Below are positions 40,169 to 50,166 of a stretch of 64,000 nt of DNA, one piece after another. The notes under the pieces are model-generated. The model was given only the letters and a program-made list of their open reading frames with translations, was not told where the DNA came from and did not search any database. Origin of the DNA: Nakazawaea peltata (taxonomy: Eukaryota > Ascomycota > Pichiomycetes > Alaninales > Pachysolenaceae); the NCBI GenBank assembly GCA_001599355.1, contig BCGQ01000005.1, positions 810,222 to 874,221 on the forward strand, in the 5' to 3' direction. The stretch's first letter is position 1, and each line of letters starts with the position of its first letter. The translations under genes and the position numbers were made by a program.

Positions 40169-41646
40169 ATTCTTCCACTATTTAATAAAAGCTCAACGTA
40201 CTCCTGGATTTTTTCATCTTTGTAGAAGTCGGCCTTTCTCAAAGCTTCTTCATCAGATGCGGCATTTCCATCGATGTGGAAGTTATCACTGGATAAGATC
40301 TTTAAGAAGTTGGCATTTCTAGCGAGAATTTCATTCATGAATTCCGATGGGTTCTCCGACAATTTCTTGTAGAAATCGTACTTGTACTTGTTGTAGTTCA
40401 ACAAGTTCAAATTGAGTGAGATTTTCTCTTGTAATTTCTGTAATTCTAAAGCAGTCTTTGTATTACTGACCAAATCGGTGATGAGTTTGTTAATGTGGGA
40501 TACCTTTTGAGCTGATACTGCTTCGTTATATTTCTTCAAGTCCACATCGATTATTGTCTCACCTAAAGTGGAGTTTGTTAAGGTATTGATTTTGTAAGTA
40601 ACTTTGATAGGGTCTATTGGTTTCAATAATTGAGTAGATAAGATCTCGAGCAATTTTGGCATTGGGAATTTCTCCAATTTGAAAATCTTGAATAATAACT
40701 CATCACTTTTCAGCATAATGATCGATTGTTGTTGTGAATGTTGAGATTTGACATCTTCTGGCAGTTTGGTCTTGTCATCTATCAATTCAAATAAGCCATT
40801 CAACTTGATGTAATTAAACACTTTAATGAAACAATCATGTTGGGTGATCTCGGTTTGCCCAAGTAACTCGGCCAAATCGGCATTGTCAACCTTCAACAAA
40901 AGAGGATACGATTTTGGTTGGATCAAAATCTCGGCTTCTATTTCTTTTACATGATCACCTTCATCACTGGATCTTTCAGATGCCGGAATTGAGTATCCAA
41001 ATCTCTTGATATCCAAACCATCAAATTGTTGTTGCAGTTTCTCCATTTCAGATTTGCCTAAAGACATATCATCATGCCATTCGACAATATTATTTGGGAT
41101 GGATGGATCGTTCAATTGAACGGAAATACTAGACAAAAAGGAGGAGAATTTCCTTCTAGTTGGAGAATCAGCCGGTTCATCATTCAAACAACGTCCCTCT
41201 ACTCTCAATGTATAAGATGGTTGAGGTACTTGCAGAGGATCCAGTAACGGACCCACTTGCCAAGGTTGGTTCTCACTGATATTATAGATGAATATTCTCA
41301 AAGTTTCAGGTTTCTCATCCTCGTCATCACCAGTAGGAATGATATTGTTATTCATGCCAGCTTGTAAGTCTTGTAAATCGACCAATTTTCTATTAATGAC
41401 CAAGTCGATCTTCTTTTCTCTTGCCTGCAATTTCTTGTACATCTCGACTTGACTAGGGAACATTTCCTCGATGGATTTTGGAATCATTGTGTCGGTAGGC
41501 TTGAAGTTGATCACTGGAGGAGGTGCTGGAGCCTGGCCCGCCTGTGGAGGTACGCCCTGTGGCAGTCCTTGTGGGGGTGCCGGCGCGTATTGAGGCTGTT
41601 CATAGCCCTTCTTATATGTTCCTTTAGGTCTTGGTTGATACGACAT
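40165..41646 (-). CDS. SWI/SNF or RSC subunit, SMARCD-type (SNF12/RSC6 family)
   Basis: A 493-residue protein from the ATG at 41646. The Pro/Gln-rich N-terminus is followed by 'IPKSIEEMFPSQVEMYKKLQAREKKIDLVINRKLVDLQD', a segment shared by Snf12 and Rsc6. A SWIB/MDM2-like fold spans about 225-320 ('YPLLLKVDNADLAELLGQTEITQHDCFIKVFNYIKLNGLF'), and there is a helical end 'DFYKDEKIQEYVELLLNSGRI'. These proteins are obligatory subunits of the SWI/SNF (Snf12) or RSC (Rsc6) nucleosome remodellers. The sequence does not let me decide between them. The last four bases, CTAG, are shared with the convergent STK19 gene. Confidence 0.82.
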   Translation of the reverse strand: MSYQPRPKGTYKKGYEQPQYAPAPPQGLPQGVPPQAGQAPAPPPVINFKPTDTMIPKSIEEMFPSQVEMYKKLQAREKKIDLVINRKLVDLQDLQAGMNNNIIPTGDDEDEKPETLRIFIYNISENQPWQVGPLLDPLQVPQPSYTLRVEGRCLNDEPADSPTRRKFSSFLSSISVQLNDPSIPNNIVEWHDDMSLGKSEMEKLQQQFDGLDIKRFGYSIPASERSSDEGDHVKEIEAEILIQPKSYPLLLKVDNADLAELLGQTEITQHDCFIKVFNYIKLNGLFELIDDKTKLPEDVKSQHSQQQSIIMLKSDELLFKIFKLEKFPMPKLLEILSTQLLKPIDPIKVTYKINTLTNSTLGETIIDVDLKKYNEAVSAQKVSHINKLITDLVSNTKTALELQKLQEKISLNLNLLNYNKYKYDFYKKLSENPSEFMNEILARNANFLKILSSDNFHIDGNAASDEEALRKADFYKDEKIQEYVELLLNSGRI

Positions 41647-42047
41647 TTGAACGCACAATCACGAGAGTTTTGGTCTGTAATATCAACTGACACTTTACTT
41701 TTTGATCGATGGTCGGCTTCTTCGCGATCTACACAGTCGTTAATTTAACAAACTCTCTTTAAATCTCGCCTTTTCGAGTTTTTGTTATTTTTTTGAGTGG
41801 GAGAGTTTCTTAATTTGGGATTGAGATTTTGTGCACGACCAAATCAATCAGATCTTGAAGATGGATGTGGGCTAGTGTATTAGTGGCTGGTGATCTGTGG
41901 CTGTTGATGAGGGCTGGTGGTTAGTGGCTGGTGCGACCATGATCACAGCTCAACTGGCTCACTTTTCAATATCCCCTGATACTCACTACACTACATACAT
42001 TACTTACACTACCTACACAAACACTCCTAACACTTTAAATGTATTAC
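41647..42047. promoter_or_regulatory. Promoter of the SNF12/RSC6-like gene, THR4 3' region
   Basis: About 400 bases. TTAGTGGCTGGTG occurs twice, at 41880-41892 and 41921-41933, in a GCTGG-rich segment. A CAC/TAC-rich segment with short repeats (about 41976-42030) abuts the THR4 stop. No gene is seen; a 75-codon open frame at 41897-42124 overlaps THR4 and is not credible. Confidence 0.4.
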
Positions 42048-43553
42048 CTATAACAGTTCCTTCTTCAATTCCTCAACAACAATGCTCTCAACAAGCTTAT
42101 AATCTGGCTCAGAAACTTGAATAACATTCTTCTCCAACTTAGCAAAGTCCTTAAATTGTTGAGGTAACACCTTATTCTCGAAATCATAAGTCTCGAAACC
42201 ATCCAAAGCCTTGTTGACAACCTCAGAGAACTTGGCTGGGTGAGCAGTGGACAAAGAAATGTAGGTGAATTCTGGCTCCTTGGCAATCTTGGATAAGGAA
42301 GCCTTAATACCAACAGCAGTATGAGGGTCGGCAATGTATTGGTTCTTCTCATATACAGCCTTGATGGTCTCGACAGTCTCATCATTGGAGACCTTGAAAG
42401 AGTCAAAGTCCTTTCTAGTTCTGGCGATCAATTCTTCAGAGACGGTGAAAGAACCCTTGGTGTTCAAATCCTTCATCAAAGAAGCCAAGATCTCACCAGA
42501 TTTTTGGTCATCATTACCTCCGTCGGTGAATCTAACCATGTACCATAACAATCTCTCAAAGTTAGAGGCTATACTGATGTCCATAGCTGGAGAGTAAGAT
42601 GGAGAAGCTGGGTTCTTGGTATAAGTACCGGTCTTCAAGAATCTGTTTAAAATATCGTTCTCATTAGTAGCAATGACCAATTCTTCAACTGGCAAACCCA
42701 TCTCCTTAGCAAAGTAACCAGCCAAGATATCACCAAAGTTACCAGAAGGAACAACAAATTTCACCTTCAGATCTGGGTTGGTCTTGATCAATTGGAAGTA
42801 AGAATGGAAATAGTAAGAGATTTGAGCTAAGATTCTGGCCCAGTTGATAGAATTCACAGCTCCAATATGGTACTTGTCGTTGAACTCGGTGTCAGCAAAG
42901 ATCTTCTTGACAATATCTTGACAGTCATCGAAAGATCCCTTAACAGACAAATTGTGGACATTCTTATCAGTGACGGTGGTCATTTGCAGTTCTTGGATCG
43001 GACTAACTCTACCAGTTGGGAACATGATGAAGACACTTACATCCTTCTTGTTTCTCAACCCATAGATAGCAGCACTACCTGTGTCACCACTAGTAGCACC
43101 AACAACGGTAATGAATTCTCTCTCTTCACCCTCTTTCTTCTCAGCATTTCTTCTATTCAAGAAATACTCGAACAAATTACCAACAAATTGCAAAGCAACA
43201 TCTTTGAATGCATAAGTTGGACCATGGAAAAGCTCCAACAAGTACAAATTGTCATCTAATTTTTCAATAGGAGTGATCTTTTCAGATCTGAAAGTGGAGT
43301 AAGATTTCTCGATCAAGACTTTCAAGTCAGCACTGCTGATCTCCTCCTCCTTAATGTACAATCTCATGATGTTGAAGGCCAACTCTTGGAATGAGAATCC
43401 TGCCCATTTGTCCTTGAAATCAGCTGGCAACTGAGGGATGACAGATGGGATGAACAAACCTCCATCTTTGGCCAAACCGGTCATTACAGCTTGCTCAAAT
43501 GAGATGCTCTCGGCAGACCCAGAACGGGTCGAGCGGTACTCTTGCGACGACAT
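42048..43553 (-). CDS. THR4: Threonine synthase
   Basis: A 501-residue PLP enzyme making threonine from O-phosphohomoserine. It begins 'MSSQEYRSTRSGSAESISFEQAVMTGLAKDGGLFIP', the standard opening of fungal threonine synthase. The PLP lysine lies in 'GPTYAFKDVALQF' near residue 120, the phosphate loop is 'SGNFGDI' and the substrate loop 'GATSGDTGSAAIYG'. Length is close to the 514 of baker's yeast. Codon use is strongly biased to AAG/TTG/GCC/ACC, as for a highly expressed gene. No clear Gcn4 site (TGACTC) is seen in the 250 bp upstream. Confidence 0.97.
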   Translation of the reverse strand: MSSQEYRSTRSGSAESISFEQAVMTGLAKDGGLFIPSVIPQLPADFKDKWAGFSFQELAFNIMRLYIKEEEISSADLKVLIEKSYSTFRSEKITPIEKLDDNLYLLELFHGPTYAFKDVALQFVGNLFEYFLNRRNAEKKEGEEREFITVVGATSGDTGSAAIYGLRNKKDVSVFIMFPTGRVSPIQELQMTTVTDKNVHNLSVKGSFDDCQDIVKKIFADTEFNDKYHIGAVNSINWARILAQISYYFHSYFQLIKTNPDLKVKFVVPSGNFGDILAGYFAKEMGLPVEELVIATNENDILNRFLKTGTYTKNPASPSYSPAMDISIASNFERLLWYMVRFTDGGNDDQKSGEILASLMKDLNTKGSFTVSEELIARTRKDFDSFKVSNDETVETIKAVYEKNQYIADPHTAVGIKASLSKIAKEPEFTYISLSTAHPAKFSEVVNKALDGFETYDFENKVLPQQFKDFAKLEKNVIQVSEPDYKLVESIVVEELKKELL

Positions 43554-43802
43554 TTTTTATCCTTGTTATTTATCGACTCTTCTTTTTATAACAGCGCTTA
43601 AATCACCCTCGAAAAATACCCTACCAAATAAGGTGAAAAAAAAGGTCAAAAACACGAGGGATGACACTCCGGAACAGGAGCGTTGGGGGAGAGAAAATTT
43701 TTGCGATGACTAATTTGATTACCGGATTGGGAAGGTACTGAAGAAGGAAATATTATTTGGAGATGTATATTGGATTGCCTATTTAGGGAATTCCCGATTG
43801 GG

Positions 43803-45242
43803 TTATTTGAGTTCCTGGATCTTACTTGTATGCTTATTGGTGACTTGAACTTTACCGTCTTTGGTGATATCGAGTTCTAATCCCATCTGAGCAAGCTTGC
43901 CTTCGTCACGAAGTTCGATTTTCTCCGGTGATAACAGTTTTACGAAATTTTGGTTCTCTTGATTATTCTCCAAAAGGTATTTTATGCAAATGATGGCTCT
44001 TTCTTTGATAAATGGTTCATTCTCATCGAGTTGACAGTTATTGAGGATAATTTCAAGTGTAGATGATTCTCTCACGTATTCTTGATTCTCAAAATTCTGA
44101 TACACAAGATATGTAATTATTTCTATCACTACTGTTTTGAGTCCTGGAAGTTCACTTTTACTTGTATTTTTTTCAACTTCTTTCAAAGTCAACCTGGGGA
44201 ACTTTTGTTCAAGCAGTTTGAGTAAGGTTGACAAGCTTGACAAAGCTGAATAATGATTTAAAAAGCTTCTTGCATGGTCAAATTTACCTAATGTAGAGAT
44301 GATATCCAAAATTTTGAACAATTTCAAATGCCCGTTGGTGTCATGGTGATCATTATGTAAAGTTGAAATAAATGAAGAAGATATTTGTTGGAAGATTTCA
44401 TATACCCATGATAATAAACTGGTCAATTCAAATTCGTCATAAGATTCTCTATTGATTAAAACTGTTTGAGCCGAGCTTAATAACAGCAATTGTTCAGTGT
44501 CTTTACCATTTAATTTACGCCAGAATTTAGTGAAACTTTCATGCAAAAATACCTTTTGGAAGAGTGATAACACAAGAATCTCTTCTGGAGATAAATCTTG
44601 GCCGTTTTGTTCAGTGATTACCTCTAAATAGCCCAATAACTTAAATGAAACTGAGACGCTCACCTCATGGTTAAGATAATTGTATAAAAATTCACTCGAA
44701 TTAAATAAGTTGTTCATTAACGTTAGCACAACCTGAACCGATTCTTTATCAAGGAGATCGAGGTTGAACCTACCAAGAAAATCTTTATAAAGATCAAAAT
44801 GGTATTCAAATCTCAGTTGTTTGATATCATCAGGGTCCTCAACATTCAATGGAGTCACAGAAGATGTAGTATTAACTAAAAATTGTATCATGGCCACCCT
44901 CAAATTAATTCCAAAAGGCTCCAATAAGCTGTTGAAACTCACTTCATTGATCACATGCTCATAAAACTCGCCAACCAACTGTCTCTCTCTCTTATTAATA
45001 ACCACATTTCGTGCAACAATCACCAATCCACGAACTACTCGAAGCTTTTCTACCTCATGATACCCATTGCCTCTCACACATCTTTTCAACAGAGACCAAA
45101 AGCTAGGATCAGCTGCCAATTCTGCCCCAAATTCCAGGTCACCGGCAGCCCGAGTCACCACTCCCGATAACCCTGTCAACACATCTTCGAATGATCCTAC
45201 ATTTTCCACCAAAAAGCTCTCGCTTTCCTCGATATAATCCAT
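43803..45242 (-). CDS. CTR86: Ataxin-10 family protein Ctr86
   Basis: A 479-residue alpha-helical repeat protein from the ATG at 45242. The C-terminal ~110 residues contain the Pfam ataxin-10 domain: 'LPGLKTVVIEIITYLVYQNFENQEYVRE', then 'LILNNCQLDENEPFIKERAIICIKYLLENNQENQ', the most conserved block in the family. Ctr86/Cop86 is an essential or near-essential yeast protein linked to cytokinesis and, by name only, copper transport. The body reads as ARM-like helices. It is same-strand with PWP2, 163 bp downstream of the PWP2 end. Confidence 0.85.
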   Translation of the reverse strand: MDYIEESESFLVENVGSFEDVLTGLSGVVTRAAGDLEFGAELAADPSFWSLLKRCVRGNGYHEVEKLRVVRGLVIVARNVVINKRERQLVGEFYEHVINEVSFNSLLEPFGINLRVAMIQFLVNTTSSVTPLNVEDPDDIKQLRFEYHFDLYKDFLGRFNLDLLDKESVQVVLTLMNNLFNSSEFLYNYLNHEVSVSVSFKLLGYLEVITEQNGQDLSPEEILVLSLFQKVFLHESFTKFWRKLNGKDTEQLLLLSSAQTVLINRESYDEFELTSLLSWVYEIFQQISSSFISTLHNDHHDTNGHLKLFKILDIISTLGKFDHARSFLNHYSALSSLSTLLKLLEQKFPRLTLKEVEKNTSKSELPGLKTVVIEIITYLVYQNFENQEYVRESSTLEIILNNCQLDENEPFIKERAIICIKYLLENNQENQNFVKLLSPEKIELRDEGKLAQMGLELDITKDGKVQVTNKHTSKIQELK

Positions 45243-45405
45243 TTTAACCACCTAATGTTCCGTCTCTTCCTCATCATCTCACTCGCTTACAAAAGGCGCT
45301 TGAAAATTTTAAGATGGACCCCTCGGGCGATGAGTCTAAATTAGGAAATTCATATACGATAATAGTTTAATAAAATGCTAAGTCTATTGGGGATATATAC
45401 ATTAA

Positions 45406-48150
45406 CTAATCTTGGTCCATTTCATCCAGGGATTCGTCATCACTGCTGGCATCGAATTGGTCAGGATTAACTTTCTTGACTTGATCTTCGAACCATCCAC
45501 CTTCTTCTTCATCTTGGTCGTCATCTCGATCGTCTTCGTCTTCTTCACTTTCTTCATCACCCCCAATTTGATCACCCCCAATTTCTTCATCCTCCAACTT
45601 CTTCATAACACTCAACTCATTACTAGATTTCAAGAAATCAATGGTGTAATTGTTATCAGCACTATACTTAACGAAATCCTTGACATATCTGTTCAAGAAT
45701 CTCTGGATAAGTCTGACTCCACTGGCAAACTCATGCTTATTAGAGTTGATATAACGACCATGTCTAGAAAGAACTTCTTTGATCCAAATTAAGTGGAATT
45801 CCAAATGTTGAGAAGTCAATGATAATTCTCCGATGAATTTAAGAAGCTTGGCCAAATATAATCTAGGAATCTGCGATACTGTCAATTTAATCTCAGAGAC
45901 AGGGATACTCTCATATACTTTATGAATAAGATAATTCTCATTCAATCTGAACAGCATAATTAAAGCATTCAAATATTCCTTATCATTCAAAGTTGCAATT
46001 GTGGATTCTGGAGTCACTTCGACATCCAATTCAAAGGGATCGAAAATCATACTATCGTCTACACTATACACTAAGATACCTTCAGTAGTAGCGGCAGCAA
46101 ATTGCTGGGCAGTTGGAGAGAATTGTAATGATGTCACTCTAATGGCAGGTCTCGAATTTCTATAAGACAGATCACCACGAGCAGATCCTGGTAATGAACT
46201 ATCAATTCGATCTTCGAGGTCGGAGTTTTCTCCGTCTCTGTCGATCAGATCTAAAGAACCCCCCTCAGTTAATCTTTTACTATTTAACATTTCTAAAGTA
46301 CCATCGATAGACATGTTCAAAGAGACGGTAAATCTCTTCAAAAGAACCTCATTAGCAATATCATAAAGACAGATAGAGTTATTGTTGCCTCCGGCAATCA
46401 TACTTAAGCCATCGAATGAGTAACTTATAGTAGTGAAATATTTAGATCTGGCGGAATTCTTAGCAGTAAATCTATCATTTAAGTAACGACCTCCTATGAT
46501 ATCTTTTCTACCGTCAATATGACCTACTTGCTTACCTTCTTCGATATCCCAGAATTGGATATATCCATCTAAGGTAGACACCAGTACTTGTTTGGAATCA
46601 GGTCTCATTGCAATGCTTAAAACATCGGAGTAAATGTTGAAAGGTTCAACTTGCAGAGATCTACCAAAGATATTCCAAATTCTAATAGTTTTGTCCCATG
46701 ATGCAGAGGCCAAAGTGGAGTTTTCTACACCAAAAGCTAAGGCCGAGATTGGTCCTTCATGTCCACTTAAACTGTCCAATAATTGGGCAGTTTGAACAGA
46801 CCAGACATGAATTTCGAAGCTGTCGGTAGAACCGGCACATACAACTTCACCAGCTGGATCAACAGCTAAGGTGTTGAATTGTAATCTCTCGGTAGCAGTG
46901 AAAGTACGGAAATTTCTAAATCTAATTAAATCCCAAGCTCTAACAGTACCATCCAAAGAGGCACTGAAAAGTACTTGACCACGTTTAGCAAATTGGACAG
47001 CTGTTACAGCAGAGGCATGCTCTTCAAAAGTAGCCAAACAGAACCCAGAAACTACATCCCAAATCTTGATTTTACCATCATCAGCAGCTGTCACTACCCT
47101 GGCTCCGTCTGGAGAGTAAGCTAATGCATTAGTGGAGTCGAAATGGCCCTGTTGTTTCAAGATATAGGACTCGGATTGCCATTCATAGACTAATAATTGA
47201 CCTAATTTGGCCGATCCAAACAGTAACCATTCACCATTAGCATTGATTTCGACAGTGTTGACCTCATTTTGACCCATACTCAACTGTTGAATTAAAGTGA
47301 AATCTGGAAGCTCATAAATACGGAACTCTCCATTACCAAAACCCACGATTAATAAGTTAGATTTAGCATGGAAAGCACAACTGGTCACTTTAGAGTCGGA
47401 AAAGAAGAACTCCTTCGAAGTTATACGCCAACTTTGAGGCACACCTTCCTCTGGATCCTCTTCAATAGCCCCATCTTCATCTGGCTTGGCTGTGTATTCC
47501 CACTTGAAAAGAGCTCCATCCTTAGATACAGTATAAATGATTTCTTGAGTCTCGTTGAAGAATGCACGTACTACATAGTCTCTGTGTCCCGAGAAGGTCA
47601 TAGCAGCACTCTTTTCGTCACTTTCCAACGACCAAATACGAGCAGTCATATCTTTAGAAGTGGAGATGAAGAATCTGGAATCGTTGGACCATGTCAAAGA
47701 GATAATATCATTATAATGACCTGCATATACACGGTGACGAACAAATGGTTGAAATTGACGGTCCTCAGTGAAGTCAGGGGTCTTCCAGATTTGTATAAAC
47801 CGTCCACAACATACACTGAAATAGCGCCCACAAGGTGAAAATTGTAAATCTGACACAGACTCTTTGAAATTGAAATGATACAACACAACATGGGTGCGGA
47901 AATTCACCAATATCACTCTACCATCCTCATCGACTGAGAGCATCAAGGTTTCCTGGCGATTTAAAGCAATTCTCTCGATATTCTTCCGGTGCTCATAGCT
48001 GAATGTGAACGATTTATTGTTGATGAGGTCGAAACATGACACTCTGTTACCCACAGGACTAAGTAATTTGGTTCCATCTTGATTAAATATGATATTTCCG
48101 TCACGGTAGACGGTACCAAGTAAGTTGCTAAGCTCAAAATCACTCTTCAT
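45406..48150 (-). CDS. PWP2: U3 snoRNP/UtpB component Pwp2 (Utp1)
   Basis: A 914-residue protein, close to the 923 of baker's yeast, from the ATG at 48150 ('MKSDFELSNLLGTVYRDGNI'). Two tandem WD40 propellers span about residues 1-680 with repeated 'GH..V..L.FS....LAS.S.D.TIRIW' units. The Utp12 domain (about 740-850) contains 'FRLNENYLIHKVYESIPVSEI'. The end is a Glu/Asp-rich tail. Pwp2 scaffolds UtpB in the 90S pre-ribosome and binds the 5' ETS and U3. Similarity to the baker's yeast protein is very high throughout. It diverges from MPP6 across a minisatellite-bearing spacer. Confidence 0.97.
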   Translation of the reverse strand: MKSDFELSNLLGTVYRDGNIIFNQDGTKLLSPVGNRVSCFDLINNKSFTFSYEHRKNIERIALNRQETLMLSVDEDGRVILVNFRTHVVLYHFNFKESVSDLQFSPCGRYFSVCCGRFIQIWKTPDFTEDRQFQPFVRHRVYAGHYNDIISLTWSNDSRFFISTSKDMTARIWSLESDEKSAAMTFSGHRDYVVRAFFNETQEIIYTVSKDGALFKWEYTAKPDEDGAIEEDPEEGVPQSWRITSKEFFFSDSKVTSCAFHAKSNLLIVGFGNGEFRIYELPDFTLIQQLSMGQNEVNTVEINANGEWLLFGSAKLGQLLVYEWQSESYILKQQGHFDSTNALAYSPDGARVVTAADDGKIKIWDVVSGFCLATFEEHASAVTAVQFAKRGQVLFSASLDGTVRAWDLIRFRNFRTFTATERLQFNTLAVDPAGEVVCAGSTDSFEIHVWSVQTAQLLDSLSGHEGPISALAFGVENSTLASASWDKTIRIWNIFGRSLQVEPFNIYSDVLSIAMRPDSKQVLVSTLDGYIQFWDIEEGKQVGHIDGRKDIIGGRYLNDRFTAKNSARSKYFTTISYSFDGLSMIAGGNNNSICLYDIANEVLLKRFTVSLNMSIDGTLEMLNSKRLTEGGSLDLIDRDGENSDLEDRIDSSLPGSARGDLSYRNSRPAIRVTSLQFSPTAQQFAAATTEGILVYSVDDSMIFDPFELDVEVTPESTIATLNDKEYLNALIMLFRLNENYLIHKVYESIPVSEIKLTVSQIPRLYLAKLLKFIGELSLTSQHLEFHLIWIKEVLSRHGRYINSNKHEFASGVRLIQRFLNRYVKDFVKYSADNNYTIDFLKSSNELSVMKKLEDEEIGGDQIGGDEESEEDEDDRDDDQDEEEGGWFEDQVKKVNPDQFDASSDDESLDEMDQD

Positions 48151-48556
48151 TCTTACCAATGACCATAAGTGAAGACTTGGATCTTGCCTTAAGATTTTTA
48201 TAGGGCAAAAAAATTTTTCAGGTGGAAAATTTTTGAGATGAGGAGCGGATTACGAAAGAGGGAGGGCAGGGTGAGGGGTGGCCAGATGGAGGGCAGGTAG
48301 AGAGAGGGAGATTTAGTTTGGTGGAGAGTGCGCGGAGAGTCGGTGGGGCTTGGGCAGAGGATGGGCAGAGGATGGGCAGAGGATGGGCAGAGGATGGGCA
48401 GAACTTGCGCAGAGCTAGGCGGAAACTGCGCTGGCTGGAGAATTCTCTCATCTCTTCAAGATCCATCTTCTACACCACTGTACCACTACACACTACATAG
48501 ACACTCCCTGTACTCCCTGTACTCACTATACATACCACATCACACCCCATTGCATC
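48151..48556. promoter_or_regulatory. Divergent PWP2/MPP6 promoter
   Basis: About 400 bases separating two rRNA-processing genes. The PWP2 side has an A/T-rich element 'AAAAAAATTTTTC' (48208-48220). The middle is a purine-rich, GGAGAG-containing strand holding an 11-bp tandem repeat (separate entry). The MPP6 side has CACTAC/CTCCCTGTA-type short repeats. Three open frames running through the tandem repeat are artefacts of it. Confidence 0.5.
48351..48401 (+). repeat. 11-bp tandem repeat (TGGGCAGAGGA), about 4.6 copies
   Basis: Four perfect head-to-tail copies of TGGGCAGAGGA followed by a partial copy that drifts into TGGGCAGAACT. Perfect identity implies recent slippage. It lies 205 bp upstream of MPP6 and about 200 bp upstream of PWP2. 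Confidence 0.9.
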
Positions 48557-49066
48557 ATGTCTGACAAAGGTTTCAGTAGCAGAGTGCTAAACATGAAATT
48601 CATGAGAAGAGCTGAAGGTCAAGCTCTGGTAGAAGAGAAAGGCGATGAAACTAAGCGGTTAAAAGACCAAAGTGAATGGCATTTGCCAACTCTTTCAGCT
48701 GCTGCTAAACTGAAGTTGATAAATAAACCCAAAATCAAAAAATTCGGGTACTCTTCCTTAATGGAAAATGAACCTGAAGAAACTTCAAGTGGAAGGAAGA
48801 AATTTGGAGCCGAAGATGAGCAAGAAGGTGAAGGAGAAGAGACTGAACTGCCCGAGAAATCCGGTAAGAAAGGCCCTGCAAACAAAAGCCAACGTGAATC
48901 TAAACTGTTTTTAGAACAAATGTGGAAAACTCAAAAGCAAGAAGACGATGATATTCTTGACTCATTATCACAAGGGATCTCTGGAGCTGGGTCGGTGCCG
49001 CCAAAGAGGAAAGGCGGACAAGACAACAACGGCTCCAAATCTAAGAAACAAAAGAGAAAGAATTAA
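48557..49066 (+). CDS. MPP6: Nuclear exosome cofactor Mpp6
   Basis: A 169-residue basic/acidic disordered protein. The N-terminal motif 'GFSSRVLNMKFMRRAEG' is the conserved Mpp6 segment. A central 'IKKFGYSSLMEN' and 'SGRKKFGAEDE' pair corresponds to 'VGYSEL...SGRKTFG' of baker's yeast Mpp6. The C-terminus is Lys/Arg-rich. Mpp6 tethers Mtr4 to the Rrp40/Rrp6 side of the nuclear exosome and helps 5.8S rRNA maturation. It is tail-to-tail with YIH1, 29 bp apart. Confidence 0.9.
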   Translation: MSDKGFSSRVLNMKFMRRAEGQALVEEKGDETKRLKDQSEWHLPTLSAAAKLKLINKPKIKKFGYSSLMENEPEETSSGRKKFGAEDEQEGEGEETELPEKSGKKGPANKSQRESKLFLEQMWKTQKQEDDDILDSLSQGISGAGSVPPKRKGGQDNNGSKSKKQKRKN

Positions 49067-49095
49067 TGTAATTTTATGCTATATACTTTGTAGAT

Positions 49096-49989
49096 CTATT
49101 TCTTCTTTTTAGATGGTTTGGTCAGAGACTTGGTCGACTCAGAACTCAATCCACTCTTCATTACGGCCTCACGGGTGGTCGAATTGATGTGCTTGAACCT
49201 GTCAGGTCCAATATGAATACCTCCGAACCATCTAGATACGACAACGACACAATTCCACAGGTCCATGATCGTCAAAAGATGGAGCATCCGACCTCCAGCG
49301 GCACTTTCTCCGTCATCGTCAAAGTCTTGGTAAATGTTATTCCCTGATTTAATACGGTAGGCTAACATATCATGAGCTGATTTCATGATCTTTTTGTCTT
49401 GTTTAAGTAGCTCGACCAGTTCCATTGCCTCATCTACAGAATGTACTTCTTTGATGAACAGTTGGAAGGTGGATTTTCTGTCTGTAATTGGGTCGGAAGT
49501 GATCCATCCTTTGAGTGGGTCGATAGTTGGGGTAGAATCTTTCAGAGCACTCGGAGACTTGATAGTAGTGTTAGCTATGTGCTCCAGAAGTTCTTCAACC
49601 TCATTATCTTCCTCCTCCCCTTCTTTCTGACCATCCTCCAGACCTCCCTCATCACCCACTTCCTCACTCTCCTCAACATGCAAAACAGCCTCCAACTCAG
49701 TCAAAAAATCGAATATACACACCATATCCGCGTTGAAAATACTATCTAGCACCTCTTGGAACAATGTTTGAAGGTATTCCCGGTCACAAAACCGACTTGT
49801 GGTCTCGGTAATCACCTGGATTATCGACGGTTTTATCTCCGGATATTCTTCGGGGAACGAAATTTGAACGTTGACATCCTCATGCTGTGGGACCTTGATT
49901 TCATAGATCAATGGTGCGAGTTTCTTCAAGTATCCAGGGTAGATCAGCTCGATCGCCTCAAGCTCATCACGAAGCTCTTCTGACTCCAT
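49096..49989 (-). CDS. YIH1: Gcn1-binding IMPACT homologue Yih1
   Basis: A 297-residue protein with an N-terminal RWD domain (about residues 1-105; 'EELRDELEAIELIYP', 'ISFPEEYPEIKPS') that competes with Gcn2 for Gcn1. An acidic linker (about 110-140) is followed by a UPF0029/IMPACT domain at about 165-280 with 'HDMLAYRI', 'DFDDDGESAAGGRMLHLL' and 'VVVSRWFGGIHIGPDRFKHI'. Yih1 dampens the general amino-acid control response. The baker's yeast protein is 258 residues; the extra length is in the acidic linker. Confidence 0.94.
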   Translation of the reverse strand: MESEELRDELEAIELIYPGYLKKLAPLIYEIKVPQHEDVNVQISFPEEYPEIKPSIIQVITETTSRFCDREYLQTLFQEVLDSIFNADMVCIFDFLTELEAVLHVEESEEVGDEGGLEDGQKEGEEEDNEVEELLEHIANTTIKSPSALKDSTPTIDPLKGWITSDPITDRKSTFQLFIKEVHSVDEAMELVELLKQDKKIMKSAHDMLAYRIKSGNNIYQDFDDDGESAAGGRMLHLLTIMDLWNCVVVVSRWFGGIHIGPDRFKHINSTTREAVMKSGLSSESTKSLTKPSKKKK

Positions 49990-50166
49990 CTCCTCACCTC
50001 TTCAGGTACTTCTATAGGCAGAAATCTGAGCTTGTTAAATAGTTCACGACTTAGCAAATTACGAAAATAAAGGGGGTAATTTGAGGCTTCGAGACAGAAG
50101 CTCAGATGGTTTGTTTTGTTAAGAGGGGTTCTACACATAATACCTCAAATCATTAAATTATACGAC

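Noticed and set aside
43554-43802. Gcn4 site upstream of THR4
   Set aside because: Only imperfect matches (CGACTC, TGACACTC) are present.
48218-48564. Open frames through the 11-bp tandem repeat
   Set aside because: An 11-bp unit is readable in all frames, so long frames arise trivially; none has a domain.
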